From positions 62,001 to 126,000 of the forward strand of contig CAJQPY010000010.1 in assembly GCA_905480335.1 (NCBI GenBank): a stretch of 64,000 nt of DNA. The letters are read 5' to 3'. Position numbers and translations under genes: made by a program. The notes under the pieces were generated by a model. That model saw only the letters and a program-made list of their open reading frames with translations, made no database searches and was not told the origin of the DNA. This document shows, one piece after another, positions 49,601 to 59,535 of this stretch (the first letter of the stretch is position 1; each line of letters opens with the position of its first letter). Source of the stretch: an uncultured Ilumatobacter sp. (lineage in GTDB: Bacteria; Actinomycetota; Acidimicrobiia; Acidimicrobiales; Ilumatobacteraceae).

Positions 49601-50278
49601 GATCATTCGGACAGTGGGTTCGATGAGCGTACGCCGATTCCGGAGCACATGGAGTTCGACAAGTCTGACAAGCTTCGGTACGAGAAGGAGATGCTCGGGC
49701 TGTACGTGTCCGACCATCCGCTATTCGGCGTCGAAGCCGCGCTCAAGCGCAAGGTCGAACACGACCTCATTGACCTTCCGAACATGGAAGATGGCACCGC
49801 TGTCGTCGCAGGTGGGGTGATCACCAATCTCGCGCGGAAGTTCACCAAAAAGGGCGATCAAATGGCCGTGTTTGTGCTTGAGGACCTCGATGCGTCGATC
49901 GAAGTGACAATTTTCCCGCGAACGCTGGCCGAACAGGGACACAAGCTCGAAGATGACCTAATCGTGTCGGTTAAGGGTCGCCTCGATCGACGCGACGAGT
50001 CGCGATTCGGGCTCATCGGACAGACGATTACCGTGTTACAGGGCCTCGATGACGGGACCGCTGCGCCGCTTCGGCTGCGTCTGCCAGCGCCGTCGCTGGA
50101 CGAGCTAAGGATCCAACGTCTGAAGCGAATCGTGAAGGAGCATCCCGGCGAGTCGGTCGTGATGGTTGACATCGGCCACCACAAGGTTCTCAAGTTATCG
50201 GACGAGTTTCGCGTTGATCTCGACCGCGTTGTCGGCGAACTCCGGATGGCATTCGGACACGACGCTGTCCTGCTGTAG
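46667..50278 (+). CDS. dnaE: DNA polymerase III alpha subunit
   Basis: PHP domain [84 protein letters not shown]. Confidence 0.97.
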   Translation: [1203 protein letters not shown]

Positions 50279-50288
50279 AATAAGAACG

Positions 50289-50945
50289 ATGGCTCTTGAT
50301 GTAGTGACGAATGACGCGTCAGCGCTCGAAGACACCGACCTCGAAGAGTTGGCGTCGATGGACGAGGCGTTCAGCGCCGGCCAGCTGTCGAAAGCAAAAG
50401 AAGACTGGGTGCTCATCACTACCGCCCGATTTGGCAACGCTTTGAATGGCTTCACGTTTTCAACTCTTGAGCGAATCGGTGGCACGCCGTGCGTGCTCAT
50501 CGGATTAATGAGCGTGAAGCGATCAAGCAAGCGTGATCAAGTGCTTCGTGGCTTAATGAACGAGGCCTATCATCGAGCCTTGATGGCCTTCCCCGACGAG
50601 GACGTCGTTGTCGGATCGCGTTTCGTCAATGCCGATGCCCGCGAGGCGTTCAAGGACCTAGATGGTGTGATCCCGTCGCCCGGCGACGCAGCGGGTGGCG
50701 AAGAGCGCGCCTGGGGACGCCGGCTCGCCAGACGTTTCTCGATCGACAAGACCTACGAGGCCAAGCTCTTCACGGCAACCTCAAGCGCACAGGACGGCTA
50801 TCTCGATTTCGAGACGGCGACACCTGAGAAGCTGGACACCGAACTCGTTGAGATGATGAGCAAGATTCCAGTAAAGAAGGGTGGGGCGATGGTCGTCTAC
50901 GGCTGGACAATGGCCGAGGACCTCGTCAAGCTTGGCAAACGCTGA
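50289..50945 (+). CDS. Hypothetical protein, unknown function
   Basis: Full-length ORF with coding-type composition between dnaE and nitroreductase; no recognised domain. Confidence 0.7.
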   Translation: MALDVVTNDASALEDTDLEELASMDEAFSAGQLSKAKEDWVLITTARFGNALNGFTFSTLERIGGTPCVLIGLMSVKRSSKRDQVLRGLMNEAYHRALMAFPDEDVVVGSRFVNADAREAFKDLDGVIPSPGDAAGGEERAWGRRLARRFSIDKTYEAKLFTATSSAQDGYLDFETATPEKLDTELVEMMSKIPVKKGGAMVVYGWTMAEDLVKLGKR

Positions 50946-50955
50946 GGCACACTAC

Positions 50956-51573
50956 GTGACCGAGTTCCGCGAGGTTGTCCGCAATCGGCGGATGACGAGA
51001 GCGTTCGTGCCTGACCCAATCGAGCCTGGGCTCATCGAGGAACTCGTTGCTCTCGCAAGTCGAGCACCGAGTGCTGGCAAGACACAAGGGTGGCACGTGG
51101 TGGTGCTCGAGGGCGCTGATGAGGTCGCGCGATACTGGGATATCACCCTCCCGACCGAGAAGCGAGTGTCGTTTCGATGGCAGCATCTGCTCGATGCTGC
51201 GGTCCTGATGATCGTGCTCGCAGATCCCTCGGCTTACGTCGACCGATACGCCGAACCCGACAAGGCCCGGACGGGACTCGGCGCTAGTGCCGAGGCGTGG
51301 CCAGCGCCTTACTGGACCATCGACACGTCGATGGCGGCAATGACGTTGCTGCTAGCCGCGGAGGACAACGGGCTCGGCGCGCTGTTCTTCGGTGTCTTTC
51401 AACACGAGGCGGACGTGCGGGCTGAGTTTGCGATTCCTGATGGGCTTGAGATCGTCGGTGCGATCGCACTGGGTCACCCACGGGAGGATCACGGTGCCGG
51501 GCGCTCGTCGAACCGGGCCCGCCGAGCACCCGGCCAGATCATTCATCGGGGTCGCTGGCGGCCTCTCGCCTGA
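50956..51573 (+). CDS. Nitroreductase family protein
   Basis: [56 protein letters not shown]. Confidence 0.88.
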   Translation: MTEFREVVRNRRMTRAFVPDPIEPGLIEELVALASRAPSAGKTQGWHVVVLEGADEVARYWDITLPTEKRVSFRWQHLLDAAVLMIVLADPSAYVDRYAEPDKARTGLGASAEAWPAPYWTIDTSMAAMTLLLAAEDNGLGALFFGVFQHEADVRAEFAIPDGLEIVGAIALGHPREDHGAGRSSNRARRAPGQIIHRGRWRPLA

Positions 51574-53602
51574 CGCCGGTCAAGGACTGAACAAACTCGT
51601 TGACAGTTGTGGCCGGAGTGGCGCAGACGTGGTCCCGACAGACGTAGGCATTTCCGGGTGTTCGCCCGTCCCAGAGCGGCGAATCGTAGGGCTCGCCCCA
51701 GGCGATCACCGTGTCTGGTCGCCAGATTGAGTGCGCGATGCGAACGAACTCGGACATGTCGTGCTCGTTGCCGTCGTCATCGGTTCCGCTGACGATCACA
51801 ACTTCAGTGGTCCCGCGGCGGGCCAAGTCAGTAGCGAGCATTGCGTTCGAGAACATCCCGACTTTGTCATCAAGTTGGCCGGCGAGCATGTGCAGGATCC
51901 TGTCGGCATGGTTGGCATAGCGCGGTTCGCCCGTCAGGGCGGCGAGGCGATATAGCGCCATCGCTCCCTGTGAGTTCGCCGACGGCAAGGAGTTGTCGGC
52001 GATGTCTTTCTGCCGGACAATTAGCCGCTCACCGTCTTCGGCAGTCGTGTAAAGCCCACCGTTACTCGGATCGAAGAACCAGTCGAGCATCGTGTCGGCG
52101 GTCGCCTTCGCTTCGTTGATCCACCGGGCCTGACCAGTTGACTCAGCGAGTCGGGTGAACGCGTCGATCAGCGCAGCGTGATCGGCGGCGAGGGCGTCGT
52201 GGCGCGCTGGGGGATTGCCATCTGCCTGCCATGTGCGGTACCACCGGCCGTTCCTGCCGCGCATGTTGTCGATCAGGAATCCAGCGTTGCGCACAGCCGC
52301 ATCAAGCCAAGGTTGGTGGTTGAACGTGGCTCCGGCTTGGCTGAGTGCAGCGAGGAAGAGAGCATTCCACTCGAGGATCACCTTGTCATCAAGGCCCGGC
52401 CGGGGTCGCTCCAGGCGGGCCTCAGCCATCCGAGATCGAGCGTATGTGATCTCGTCAGAACGAATCAGGTCATCGCGATGGTGGACGCGATTCGGGATAC
52501 TCCGAGGTCCGTCTTGGGTCTCGAAGTTGCCATCGTCGGTGATGTCCCAATACTCAAGTACAGCGTCGATGATGTCGGGTCGCGCGTTCGCGAGCGTCGA
52601 CCGCACTTCATTGGGTGTCCAGGTAGCGAACAACCCCTCGACGCCCGTGCCATCGACATTGGGGGAGTCGGCGTCCTCCGCGGAGAAGAATCCGCCCTCC
52701 TCATGGGTAAGCGTGTTAAGGACGTACTCAATCGTGTCCTGAACGACGAAACGCCACTGCGGCTCGCGCAGCACAACCAGTGCATGCAGGTAGGTCTGGA
52801 CGAGTAGTGCCTGATCGGACAGCATCTTCTCGAAGTGTGGAACGAGCCATTCGCGGTCGGTTGAGTAGCGCGCAAAGCCGCCCCCGACGTGGTCGTAGAT
52901 CCCTCCGGCAGCCATCGCATCGAGCGTGGTTGTCACGACAGTCTTGGCAGCTTCGGATCCGCTGGTCATGTATGCCCGCAGGATCAGCTCGATGTGGAAT
53001 GTCGACGGAAACTTCGGTGCAGTGCCGAAGCCCCCCCACTCCTGGTCAAAGGCGCGCGCCAGTGTCTGGACGGAATGATTTATTTGCTCGACGGTCGGGA
53101 GCCCGTCGGCGGGGGAGAGATTTGCGGTCTTCTCTATCGCCTTCATCAGAGCGTCTGTGTTCTGTTCGAGCTCGGCAGGCTTGTCGCGATACGCCTCGTC
53201 GACGGCTTCAAGCAGCTGGATGAAGCTGTCGCGTGGGAAATACGTGCCGCCGTAGAAAGGCTTCGCATCGGGTGTCAGGAAGACGGTCATCGGCCATCCG
53301 CCCTTTCCGGTCAGCGCCTGCACAGCGTCCATGTAGAGCTGGTCGACATCGGGCCGTTCCTCACGGTCGACTTTCACATTGACAAAGAGCTCATTCATGC
53401 GGGCCGCAACGTTGGTGTCTTCGAAACATTCGTGAGCCATGACGTGGCACCAGTGGCAGGCGGAGTACCCCACAGAGAGCAGAATTGGGACGTTCCTGCG
53501 GCGGGCAGCAGCAAATGCCTCGTCGCCCCACGGGTACCAGTCGACGGGGTTTTCGCTGTGCTGTCGCAGATATGGCGACGTCTCCTCAGCCAGGCGGTTC
53601 AC
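51539..53602 (-). CDS. Thioredoxin-domain protein, YyaL/DUF255 (SPATA20-like)
   Basis: [56 protein letters not shown]. Confidence 0.93.
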   Translation of the reverse strand: MNRLAEETSPYLRQHSENPVDWYPWGDEAFAAARRRNVPILLSVGYSACHWCHVMAHECFEDTNVAARMNELFVNVKVDREERPDVDQLYMDAVQALTGKGGWPMTVFLTPDAKPFYGGTYFPRDSFIQLLEAVDEAYRDKPAELEQNTDALMKAIEKTANLSPADGLPTVEQINHSVQTLARAFDQEWGGFGTAPKFPSTFHIELILRAYMTSGSEAAKTVVTTTLDAMAAGGIYDHVGGGFARYSTDREWLVPHFEKMLSDQALLVQTYLHALVVLREPQWRFVVQDTIEYVLNTLTHEEGGFFSAEDADSPNVDGTGVEGLFATWTPNEVRSTLANARPDIIDAVLEYWDITDDGNFETQDGPRSIPNRVHHRDDLIRSDEITYARSRMAEARLERPRPGLDDKVILEWNALFLAALSQAGATFNHQPWLDAAVRNAGFLIDNMRGRNGRWYRTWQADGNPPARHDALAADHAALIDAFTRLAESTGQARWINEAKATADTMLDWFFDPSNGGLYTTAEDGERLIVRQKDIADNSLPSANSQGAMALYRLAALTGEPRYANHADRILHMLAGQLDDKVGMFSNAMLATDLARRGTTEVVIVSGTDDDGNEHDMSEFVRIAHSIWRPDTVIAWGEPYDSPLWDGRTPGNAYVCRDHVCATPATTVNEFVQSLTGVRREAASDPDE

Positions 53603-53627
53603 GCTTCGGAGGGTACCGTCGAGACAA

Positions 53628-53893
53628 GTGAGCATCATCGGTTGAATTTCGGGGGCCTGTTCGCCGATGGCTCAGCCCGATGGGTAGTCAAGGACAACTG
53701 CAGCGGCTGTCCGTATACAGTTTTCGTGGGTGTGCTCGGTGCGTTTACCGGCGGGTTCTTGATGAGCGCGATCGACAGTATCGGTGTCGACGAATTCTCT
53801 ATCCTTAGCGTTCTTGTCGCCGCGCTGGGAGCCGCGCTGCTGTTGCTCCTGTTGCAGGAGATCTTCGGACGCACTGCAGGAACTCGTCGCTAG
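53628..53893 (+). pseudogene. GlsB/YeaQ/YmgE-type small membrane protein, apparently frameshifted near 53643
   Basis: GTG 53628 gives MSIIG then stop; +1 shift continues [41 protein letters not shown]... (possible TTG start at 53642 if intact). Confidence 0.5.
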
Positions 53894-53908
53894 CGCAAGT
53901 GGTCAAGT

Positions 53909-53924
53909 CGGGCCGAGTGGCCCG
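53909..53924. terminator. Short hairpin CGGGCC-GAGT-GGCCCG between convergent genes
   Basis: Perfect 6-bp GC stem with 4-nt loop; no T-tract. Confidence 0.35.
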
Positions 53925-54013
53925 GAGAGGGACGCTACGGCGGACTAAATGCAAGGCGCCGTGATCCGCCCGAAATTCCGGATTCGAAACGGTCCGTGAG
54001 GCCAGTGTGAGGG

Positions 54014-54793
54014 TCAGGCGCCGACGGCGTGATACCCGCCGTCGACGTGAATGATTTCGCCGGTGGTGGCCGGGAACCAGTCGCTTAGCAGTGCGATGAC
54101 TGCGCGAGCGACGGGCTCGGAATCGTTGACGTTCCAGCCGAGCGGTGCCCGGCCGTCCCACGTGTCTTCAAACAGCGCGAAACCGGGAATTGACTTAGCC
54201 GCCATGGTCTTGACGGGACCGGCGGCGACAAGATTTGATCGGATCCCCCTCGGTCCGAGCTCTTTGGCTAGGTAGCGATTGACCGACTGGAGAGCAGATT
54301 TTGCCACGCCCATCCAGTTGTATGCCGGCCAGGCCTGCTGATTGTCGAAGTCGAGCCCGACGAATGCGCCACCCTCGCCCATTAGGGGCACGAATGCGTC
54401 TGCCAACATTTTCAGCGAATAGGTCGAGATATGCATTGCGACGGCGACGTCGTCCCAAGGCGCAGCCATGAAGTCGTCGCCTAAGCACGATTCCGGTGCG
54501 AAGCCGATTGCGTGGAGTACGCCATCGACGCACCCCCACTTCGCTTCGACTGCATCGCGAACGACGTCGCCGTGTTCGGGCACGGTTACGTCGAGTTCAA
54601 ACACTTCGATTGCCTCAGCGTTCGGATGGCTCAGCTTCCGAGCTGTCCGCTCGGTAAGTCGGAGCGCACGCCCTGCGCCGGTGAGCACAATGTCAGCTCC
54701 TTCATCGAGTGCCATCTGCGCCACACCGAACGCCAGTGAGGCGTCGGTGAGGACACCGGTGATCACGATCTTCTTGCCGTCGAGAAGTCCCAT
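54014..54793 (-). CDS. fabI: Enoyl-ACP reductase, InhA-like FabI
   Basis: KIVITGVLTDASLAFGVAQ, PAYNWMGVAKSALQSVNRYLAKELGPRGIRSNLVAAGPVKTMA, LLSDWFPATTGEIIHVDGG. Confidence 0.92.
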   Translation of the reverse strand: MGLLDGKKIVITGVLTDASLAFGVAQMALDEGADIVLTGAGRALRLTERTARKLSHPNAEAIEVFELDVTVPEHGDVVRDAVEAKWGCVDGVLHAIGFAPESCLGDDFMAAPWDDVAVAMHISTYSLKMLADAFVPLMGEGGAFVGLDFDNQQAWPAYNWMGVAKSALQSVNRYLAKELGPRGIRSNLVAAGPVKTMAAKSIPGFALFEDTWDGRAPLGWNVNDSEPVARAVIALLSDWFPATTGEIIHVDGGYHAVGA

Positions 54794-54849
54794 TGGGCCG
54801 AAGGTAGCGGTCTTGTGTCGTCCGCGTCGCGATGTGCAACGCTAGGACG

Positions 54850-55536
54850 GTGAGCAACCCCGCAACCGAACTGCCGAGTATTGGCATCCTGGGCGGCACC
54901 GGCCCTGCTGGTCGTGGGCTTGCGGCCCGCCTCGCAAGTATTGGACACACCGTAGTGATCGGTTCGCGGTCCAAGCACCGGGCGCTCGAAGCCTGCGACC
55001 TGCTTGCCGCGCGTTGGCCCGCGATCAGCAATCGGCTCGTCTGCGGCGACAACGCAACGGCCTCTCACGCCAAGATCGTCGTCATCGCGACGCCGTGGGA
55101 CGGGGCAGTGACCGTTGCCCAGGAGAATGCCGACCATCTCGTCGGCAAAGTCGTGGTCTCGATGGCCAATGCACTCGTTCGCGTTAATAGTGAGTTCCAG
55201 CCGCTTGTGCCGCCGCGGGGCAGTGTGGCTGCCCACGTGCAAGCCGCAGTACCGCGATGCCGACTCGTGGCAGCCTTCCATCACCTTCCGGCTGCCGCGC
55301 TCGGCAACATTGATGCTCCAATTGACTCCGATGTGCTTGTATGCGGCGACGACCGAGCTGCGGTCAGCGACGTGAGCGACATCGTCGCTCGTATTCCTGG
55401 CTGCCGTCCGCTCAATGCCGGCGAACTCTCGAATGCAATGGCGATAGAGGCATTCACCACAGTGTTGCTTCAGCTCAATGTTCGCTACAAGACCCGTGTT
55501 GCTCCGAAGCTCACGGGAATCAACGACCCTTCCTAA
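54850..55536 (+). CDS. NADPH-dependent F420 reductase family protein
   Basis: IGILGGTGPAGRGLAARLASIGHTVVIGSRS; VVIATPWDGA; LVAAFHHLPAAAL. Confidence 0.82.
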   Translation: MSNPATELPSIGILGGTGPAGRGLAARLASIGHTVVIGSRSKHRALEACDLLAARWPAISNRLVCGDNATASHAKIVVIATPWDGAVTVAQENADHLVGKVVVSMANALVRVNSEFQPLVPPRGSVAAHVQAAVPRCRLVAAFHHLPAAALGNIDAPIDSDVLVCGDDRAAVSDVSDIVARIPGCRPLNAGELSNAMAIEAFTTVLLQLNVRYKTRVAPKLTGINDPS

Positions 55537-55552
55537 AGGTTGGCCCAGCCCG

Positions 55553-56671
55553 ATGCAGCTCTACGACACCTCCCGACGTTCGATTGTCCCGTTTGAACCG
55601 GAGGACAACGTGCTGATGTACACGTGCGGCATCACGCCGTACGATGCGACGCACCTTGGTCATGCTGCCACGTTTATCGCGTATGACACGCTCCAACGTC
55701 ATCTGATCGACAAGGGCCATGCGGTCACCTGCGTCCGGAATGTGACCGATGTCGATGATCCGCTATTCGCCAAGGCACGCGAACTCGGCATCCACTACCT
55801 AGATCTGGCGGCCAGCGAAGAAGCCCGTTTTGAGCGTGACATGGTGGCGCTCAATGCTCTGCCCGTTGCGAGCAGCCCTCGTGCCTCGTCGGCGATTCCT
55901 GACATTCGTGGCTTTATCGGAATGGTGATCGATCGGGGTTATGCGTACGAAGCGGGAGGATCTGTGTACTTCGATGTGTCGAAGTACGAGTCGTTCGGCT
56001 CAATGAGTAACTACAGCGAGGCTGAGATGCTGTCGTTTGCGAAGGAGCGCGGTGGCAACATCGACGATCCGAACAAGCGCAACCAGCTTGACTTTGTGCT
56101 CTGGCACCCGTCGGCTGCCGACGAGCCGTCATGGGACACGCTGTGGGGACCAGGCCGGCCAGGATGGCACATCGAGTGTTCGGCGCTGGCGCTCCGCGAG
56201 CTGGGAACCACGATTGACCTTCACGGTGGGGGCGCCGACCTGATTTTTCCACACCACGAGTGTGAGCGAGCTCAGTCGGAGGCGGCTACGGGGGAACAGT
56301 TCGTCAAGCACTGGATGCACACAGCGCTCATTTCGATGGATGGCCAGAAGATGTCGAAGAGCCTGGGCAACCTTGTTTTCGTTGATCAACTCCGTGAAAC
56401 GTGGGACCCGCGTACCATTCGGCTCGGCATTATCGAGCACCATTATCGCACGGAATGGGAGTGGGACGATGAGTTGATGCCACGGAACAAAGCTCGTCTC
56501 GACGCTTGGCGGGCGAACGATCGGCCCAACCCTGACCTCCTCGCAGGAGTGCGTGAGCGACTGGACGACGACCTCGACACGCCCGGCGCGTTCGCGCTCA
56601 TCGATGTTGCAGCGGCGTCGGGTCGCGGCGTGAAGGAAGCGAGCGAGCTGCTCGGCGTCGAACTCGGCTGA
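55553..56671 (+). CDS. mshC: Cysteine:glucosaminyl-inositol ligase MshC (CysS-like)
   Basis: MYTCGITPYDATHLGHAATFIAYDTLQR, WHIECSALALRELGTTIDLHGGGADLIFPHHECE, MDGQKMSKSLGN. Confidence 0.88.
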   Translation: MQLYDTSRRSIVPFEPEDNVLMYTCGITPYDATHLGHAATFIAYDTLQRHLIDKGHAVTCVRNVTDVDDPLFAKARELGIHYLDLAASEEARFERDMVALNALPVASSPRASSAIPDIRGFIGMVIDRGYAYEAGGSVYFDVSKYESFGSMSNYSEAEMLSFAKERGGNIDDPNKRNQLDFVLWHPSAADEPSWDTLWGPGRPGWHIECSALALRELGTTIDLHGGGADLIFPHHECERAQSEAATGEQFVKHWMHTALISMDGQKMSKSLGNLVFVDQLRETWDPRTIRLGIIEHHYRTEWEWDDELMPRNKARLDAWRANDRPNPDLLAGVRERLDDDLDTPGAFALIDVAAASGRGVKEASELLGVELG

Positions 56672-56721
56672 CTCACCCGGGGTTCACACGGTGATAGAAG
56701 TGCCGTCGGGATCTTCGTCTA

Positions 56722-57498
56722 TTGTCCGTTGCTGTGGGCACACGAGCGGGAGCCGGAGCGTTGCAGCGGCGAACCCGGCGCGTGCTCAACCCAGCCGTGA
56801 CGCGGCTGTGGAACATTGAGATGTCGGGCTATGACCGGCTCCCAACCGAGGGTCCGGCAATCTTGTGCCCCAATCACATCAGCTTCCTCGACTCGGCGTT
56901 GCTGACCTTTACCGTCCCGCGCAACATCTCTTTCGTGGGTAAGGCCGAGTACATGGATTCGTGGAAAACGAAGTTCATCTTTCCTGCCATGGGCATGATT
57001 CCGATCGATCGCTCCGGGGGCGAAAGGAGTTCTTCAGCGCTTGACGCAGCCATGGGTGTTCTCCGGAGGGGCGAGCTCTTCGGGATCTATCCAGAAGGCA
57101 CGCGTAGTAGGAACGGGAAGCTCCATAAGGGTCGCACCGGCGCCGCCAGGTTGGCATTGGCGACTGGTTGCCCGATCTACCCGGTCGGTATTGCCGGCAC
57201 CGACGCAATCCAGCCGCCTGATGCAAAAATGCCAAAGCTGCGCAAGTCGTGTTCGATTACGATCGGCCGGCCTATCAAGCCAGAACGCTATGCCAACCGG
57301 GGCGCCGAGCACCTGGCATGGCGATCGATGATGGATGAAGTGATGTTTGAGATCAGGGAAATCACCGGGCAGGAGTACGTTCACTACTACGCAGGCGAAG
57401 AGCCGGAGAGCGCCACGCGTGTCGCCACGATCACCGACGTTGCGAAAGTCGATCCGGCCTCGGGCGTCAAACAGAAACTCGTCGCCTCAGCCGGTTAG
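56722..57498 (+). CDS. 1-acyl-sn-glycerol-3-phosphate acyltransferase (PlsC family)
   Basis: CPNHISFLDSALL and IYPEGTRSRNGKLHKGRTGAARLA; start TTG 56722 or GTG 56734. Confidence 0.9.
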   Translation: MSVAVGTRAGAGALQRRTRRVLNPAVTRLWNIEMSGYDRLPTEGPAILCPNHISFLDSALLTFTVPRNISFVGKAEYMDSWKTKFIFPAMGMIPIDRSGGERSSSALDAAMGVLRRGELFGIYPEGTRSRNGKLHKGRTGAARLALATGCPIYPVGIAGTDAIQPPDAKMPKLRKSCSITIGRPIKPERYANRGAEHLAWRSMMDEVMFEIREITGQEYVHYYAGEEPESATRVATITDVAKVDPASGVKQKLVASAG

Positions 57499-57522
57499 CC
57501 GCCCACGTATCCTTGACGCACC

Positions 57523-59535
57523 ATGTCGAACAATCCAGGAATGATTTCGGTTGCTCTACCCGACGGGTCCGAACGTGAACTCGAGGCTCCTGCCACGCCG
57601 CTGACTCTTGCCGGATCCATCGGGTCCGGTCTTCGCAAGGCGGCAGTTGCAGCAACGGTGAACGGCACCGATACCGACCTGACCACAGAGCTCGGCGACG
57701 GCGACGTTGTGGCGATCATCACGAGTGACACTGAGGCAGGGCGGCACGTGCTCCGGCATTCGACGGCACACGTGCTGGCGCAGGCCGTCACCCAGCTCTA
57801 TCCGGGAGCGAAATTCTCCATTGGTCCGGCTATCGAGAACGGCTTCTACTACGACTTTGATCTTCCTGACGGGCAGACCTTCCATGAGGACGATCTTGGT
57901 CGGATTGAGAAGCAGATGAAAGAGATCGTCAGAGCGAACCAGCCTTTCACCCGAACGGAACACACGATGGCAGAAGCCAAGGTGTTGTTCGCCGATCAGC
58001 CCTACAAGGTCGAGATTATCGAGCGTGTGGAGTCCGCGGGCGCCGACGACCTTGACGTTGGCGAGGTCGCCGGGGACGTCATCTCGGCTTACCGCAACAC
58101 CGACGATTTCGTTGATATGTGTGTTGGCCCCCATGTGCCATCGACTGGCAGGCTCGGTTTTTTCAAGCTGCAGAAAGTTGCTGGAGCGCATTGGCGCGGC
58201 AACGAGAGCGGCAAGATGCTCCAGCGACTGTACGGCACGGCGTGGGAGTCGAAACAGGCTCTCGCGGCTCACCTCCACCAGCTCGAAGAGGCGGCTAAAC
58301 GCGACCACCGAAAGCTTGCCAACGAACTTGATTTGTTGTCGTTTCCTCAGGAACTGGGCGGGGGCCTCGCAGTGTGGCATCCGAAGGGCGCGATTATTCG
58401 GAAGCTGATGGAGGACTACAGCCGGCTCCGGCACGAGACGGGCGGGTACGAGTTCGTCTACACGCCGCACCTTGCGAACGGAAAGCTATTTGAGACCTCA
58501 GGCCATCTCCAGTGGTACGCCGACGGGATGTATCCCCCGATGGAGATGGACAACGGCACGTACTACATGAAGCCGATGAACTGCCCGATGCACTGTTTGA
58601 TCTTCAAGAGTCGCCAGCGCAGCTATCGCGAGCTCCCGTTGCGCCTCTTTGAGCTCGGCAACGTTTACCGCTACGAGCGCGCCGGTACGCTGCACGGCCT
58701 GTTGCGGATCCGCGGTTTTACGCAGGACGACAGCCACATTTACTGCACGAAGGAGCAGCTCAGCGACGAGATCGCAAGCCTGCTGGACTTCGTGCTGTCA
58801 GTGCTGCGGGCATTCGGCTTTGAGGACTTCACGTTCAACCTGTCGACTAAGGATCCCGTGAAGTATGTCGGTTCGGATGAGATCTGGGATGAAGCGACAG
58901 CGGCGCTCAAAGCTGCGCTTGAGTTACACGGCCTCGACTACGCGGTGAAGGACGGCGACGCCGCCTTTTATGGTCCGAAGATCGACATCGACGTCCGTGA
59001 TGCGATTGGGCGGTCGTGGCAGTTGTCGACGATCCAAGCCGATTTTCAGCTCCCCGAGCGTTTCGAACTCGAATATGTCGGCGCCGACAACGACCGACAC
59101 CGGCCGATTATGCTGCACCGCGCGCTGTTCGGGTCGATCGAACGGTTCTTCGGCGTGCTAATCGAACACTATGCCGGCGCGTTTCCGACGTGGTTAGCCC
59201 CGGTCCAGATTCGGGTACTTCCCGTAGCCGAGGCACATGAAGCGCCAACGCAAGCCGTCGTGGCTGCACTTGAGGCTGCCGGGGCACGTGTTGATTGGGT
59301 CAAAGCCGACGTTGGCCTAGGCAAGCGGATCCGCATGGCGAAGATGGAGAAGCTGCCGTACGTGTTGGTGGTCGGCGACGACGATGTGGCAGCGAACACC
59401 GTTGGCGTGAACCTGCGCAGCGACATGGTGCCAGAGGGCGGCGAGGACGTCGAGCGGGATGTGCCGCTAGCGACGTTTATCGAGCGTTTCCGTGCCGAAG
59501 TTGACAACGCTGCGACCGCAGCGCTGACGGCCTAA
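57523..59535 (+). CDS. thrS: Threonyl-tRNA synthetase
   Basis: TGS domain, RHSTAHVLAQAV, MKPMNCPMHCLIFKS, GLLRIRGFTQDDSHIYC. Confidence 0.96.
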   Translation: MSNNPGMISVALPDGSERELEAPATPLTLAGSIGSGLRKAAVAATVNGTDTDLTTELGDGDVVAIITSDTEAGRHVLRHSTAHVLAQAVTQLYPGAKFSIGPAIENGFYYDFDLPDGQTFHEDDLGRIEKQMKEIVRANQPFTRTEHTMAEAKVLFADQPYKVEIIERVESAGADDLDVGEVAGDVISAYRNTDDFVDMCVGPHVPSTGRLGFFKLQKVAGAHWRGNESGKMLQRLYGTAWESKQALAAHLHQLEEAAKRDHRKLANELDLLSFPQELGGGLAVWHPKGAIIRKLMEDYSRLRHETGGYEFVYTPHLANGKLFETSGHLQWYADGMYPPMEMDNGTYYMKPMNCPMHCLIFKSRQRSYRELPLRLFELGNVYRYERAGTLHGLLRIRGFTQDDSHIYCTKEQLSDEIASLLDFVLSVLRAFGFEDFTFNLSTKDPVKYVGSDEIWDEATAALKAALELHGLDYAVKDGDAAFYGPKIDIDVRDAIGRSWQLSTIQADFQLPERFELEYVGADNDRHRPIMLHRALFGSIERFFGVLIEHYAGAFPTWLAPVQIRVLPVAEAHEAPTQAVVAALEAAGARVDWVKADVGLGKRIRMAKMEKLPYVLVVGDDDVAANTVGVNLRSDMVPEGGEDVERDVPLATFIERFRAEVDNAATAALTA

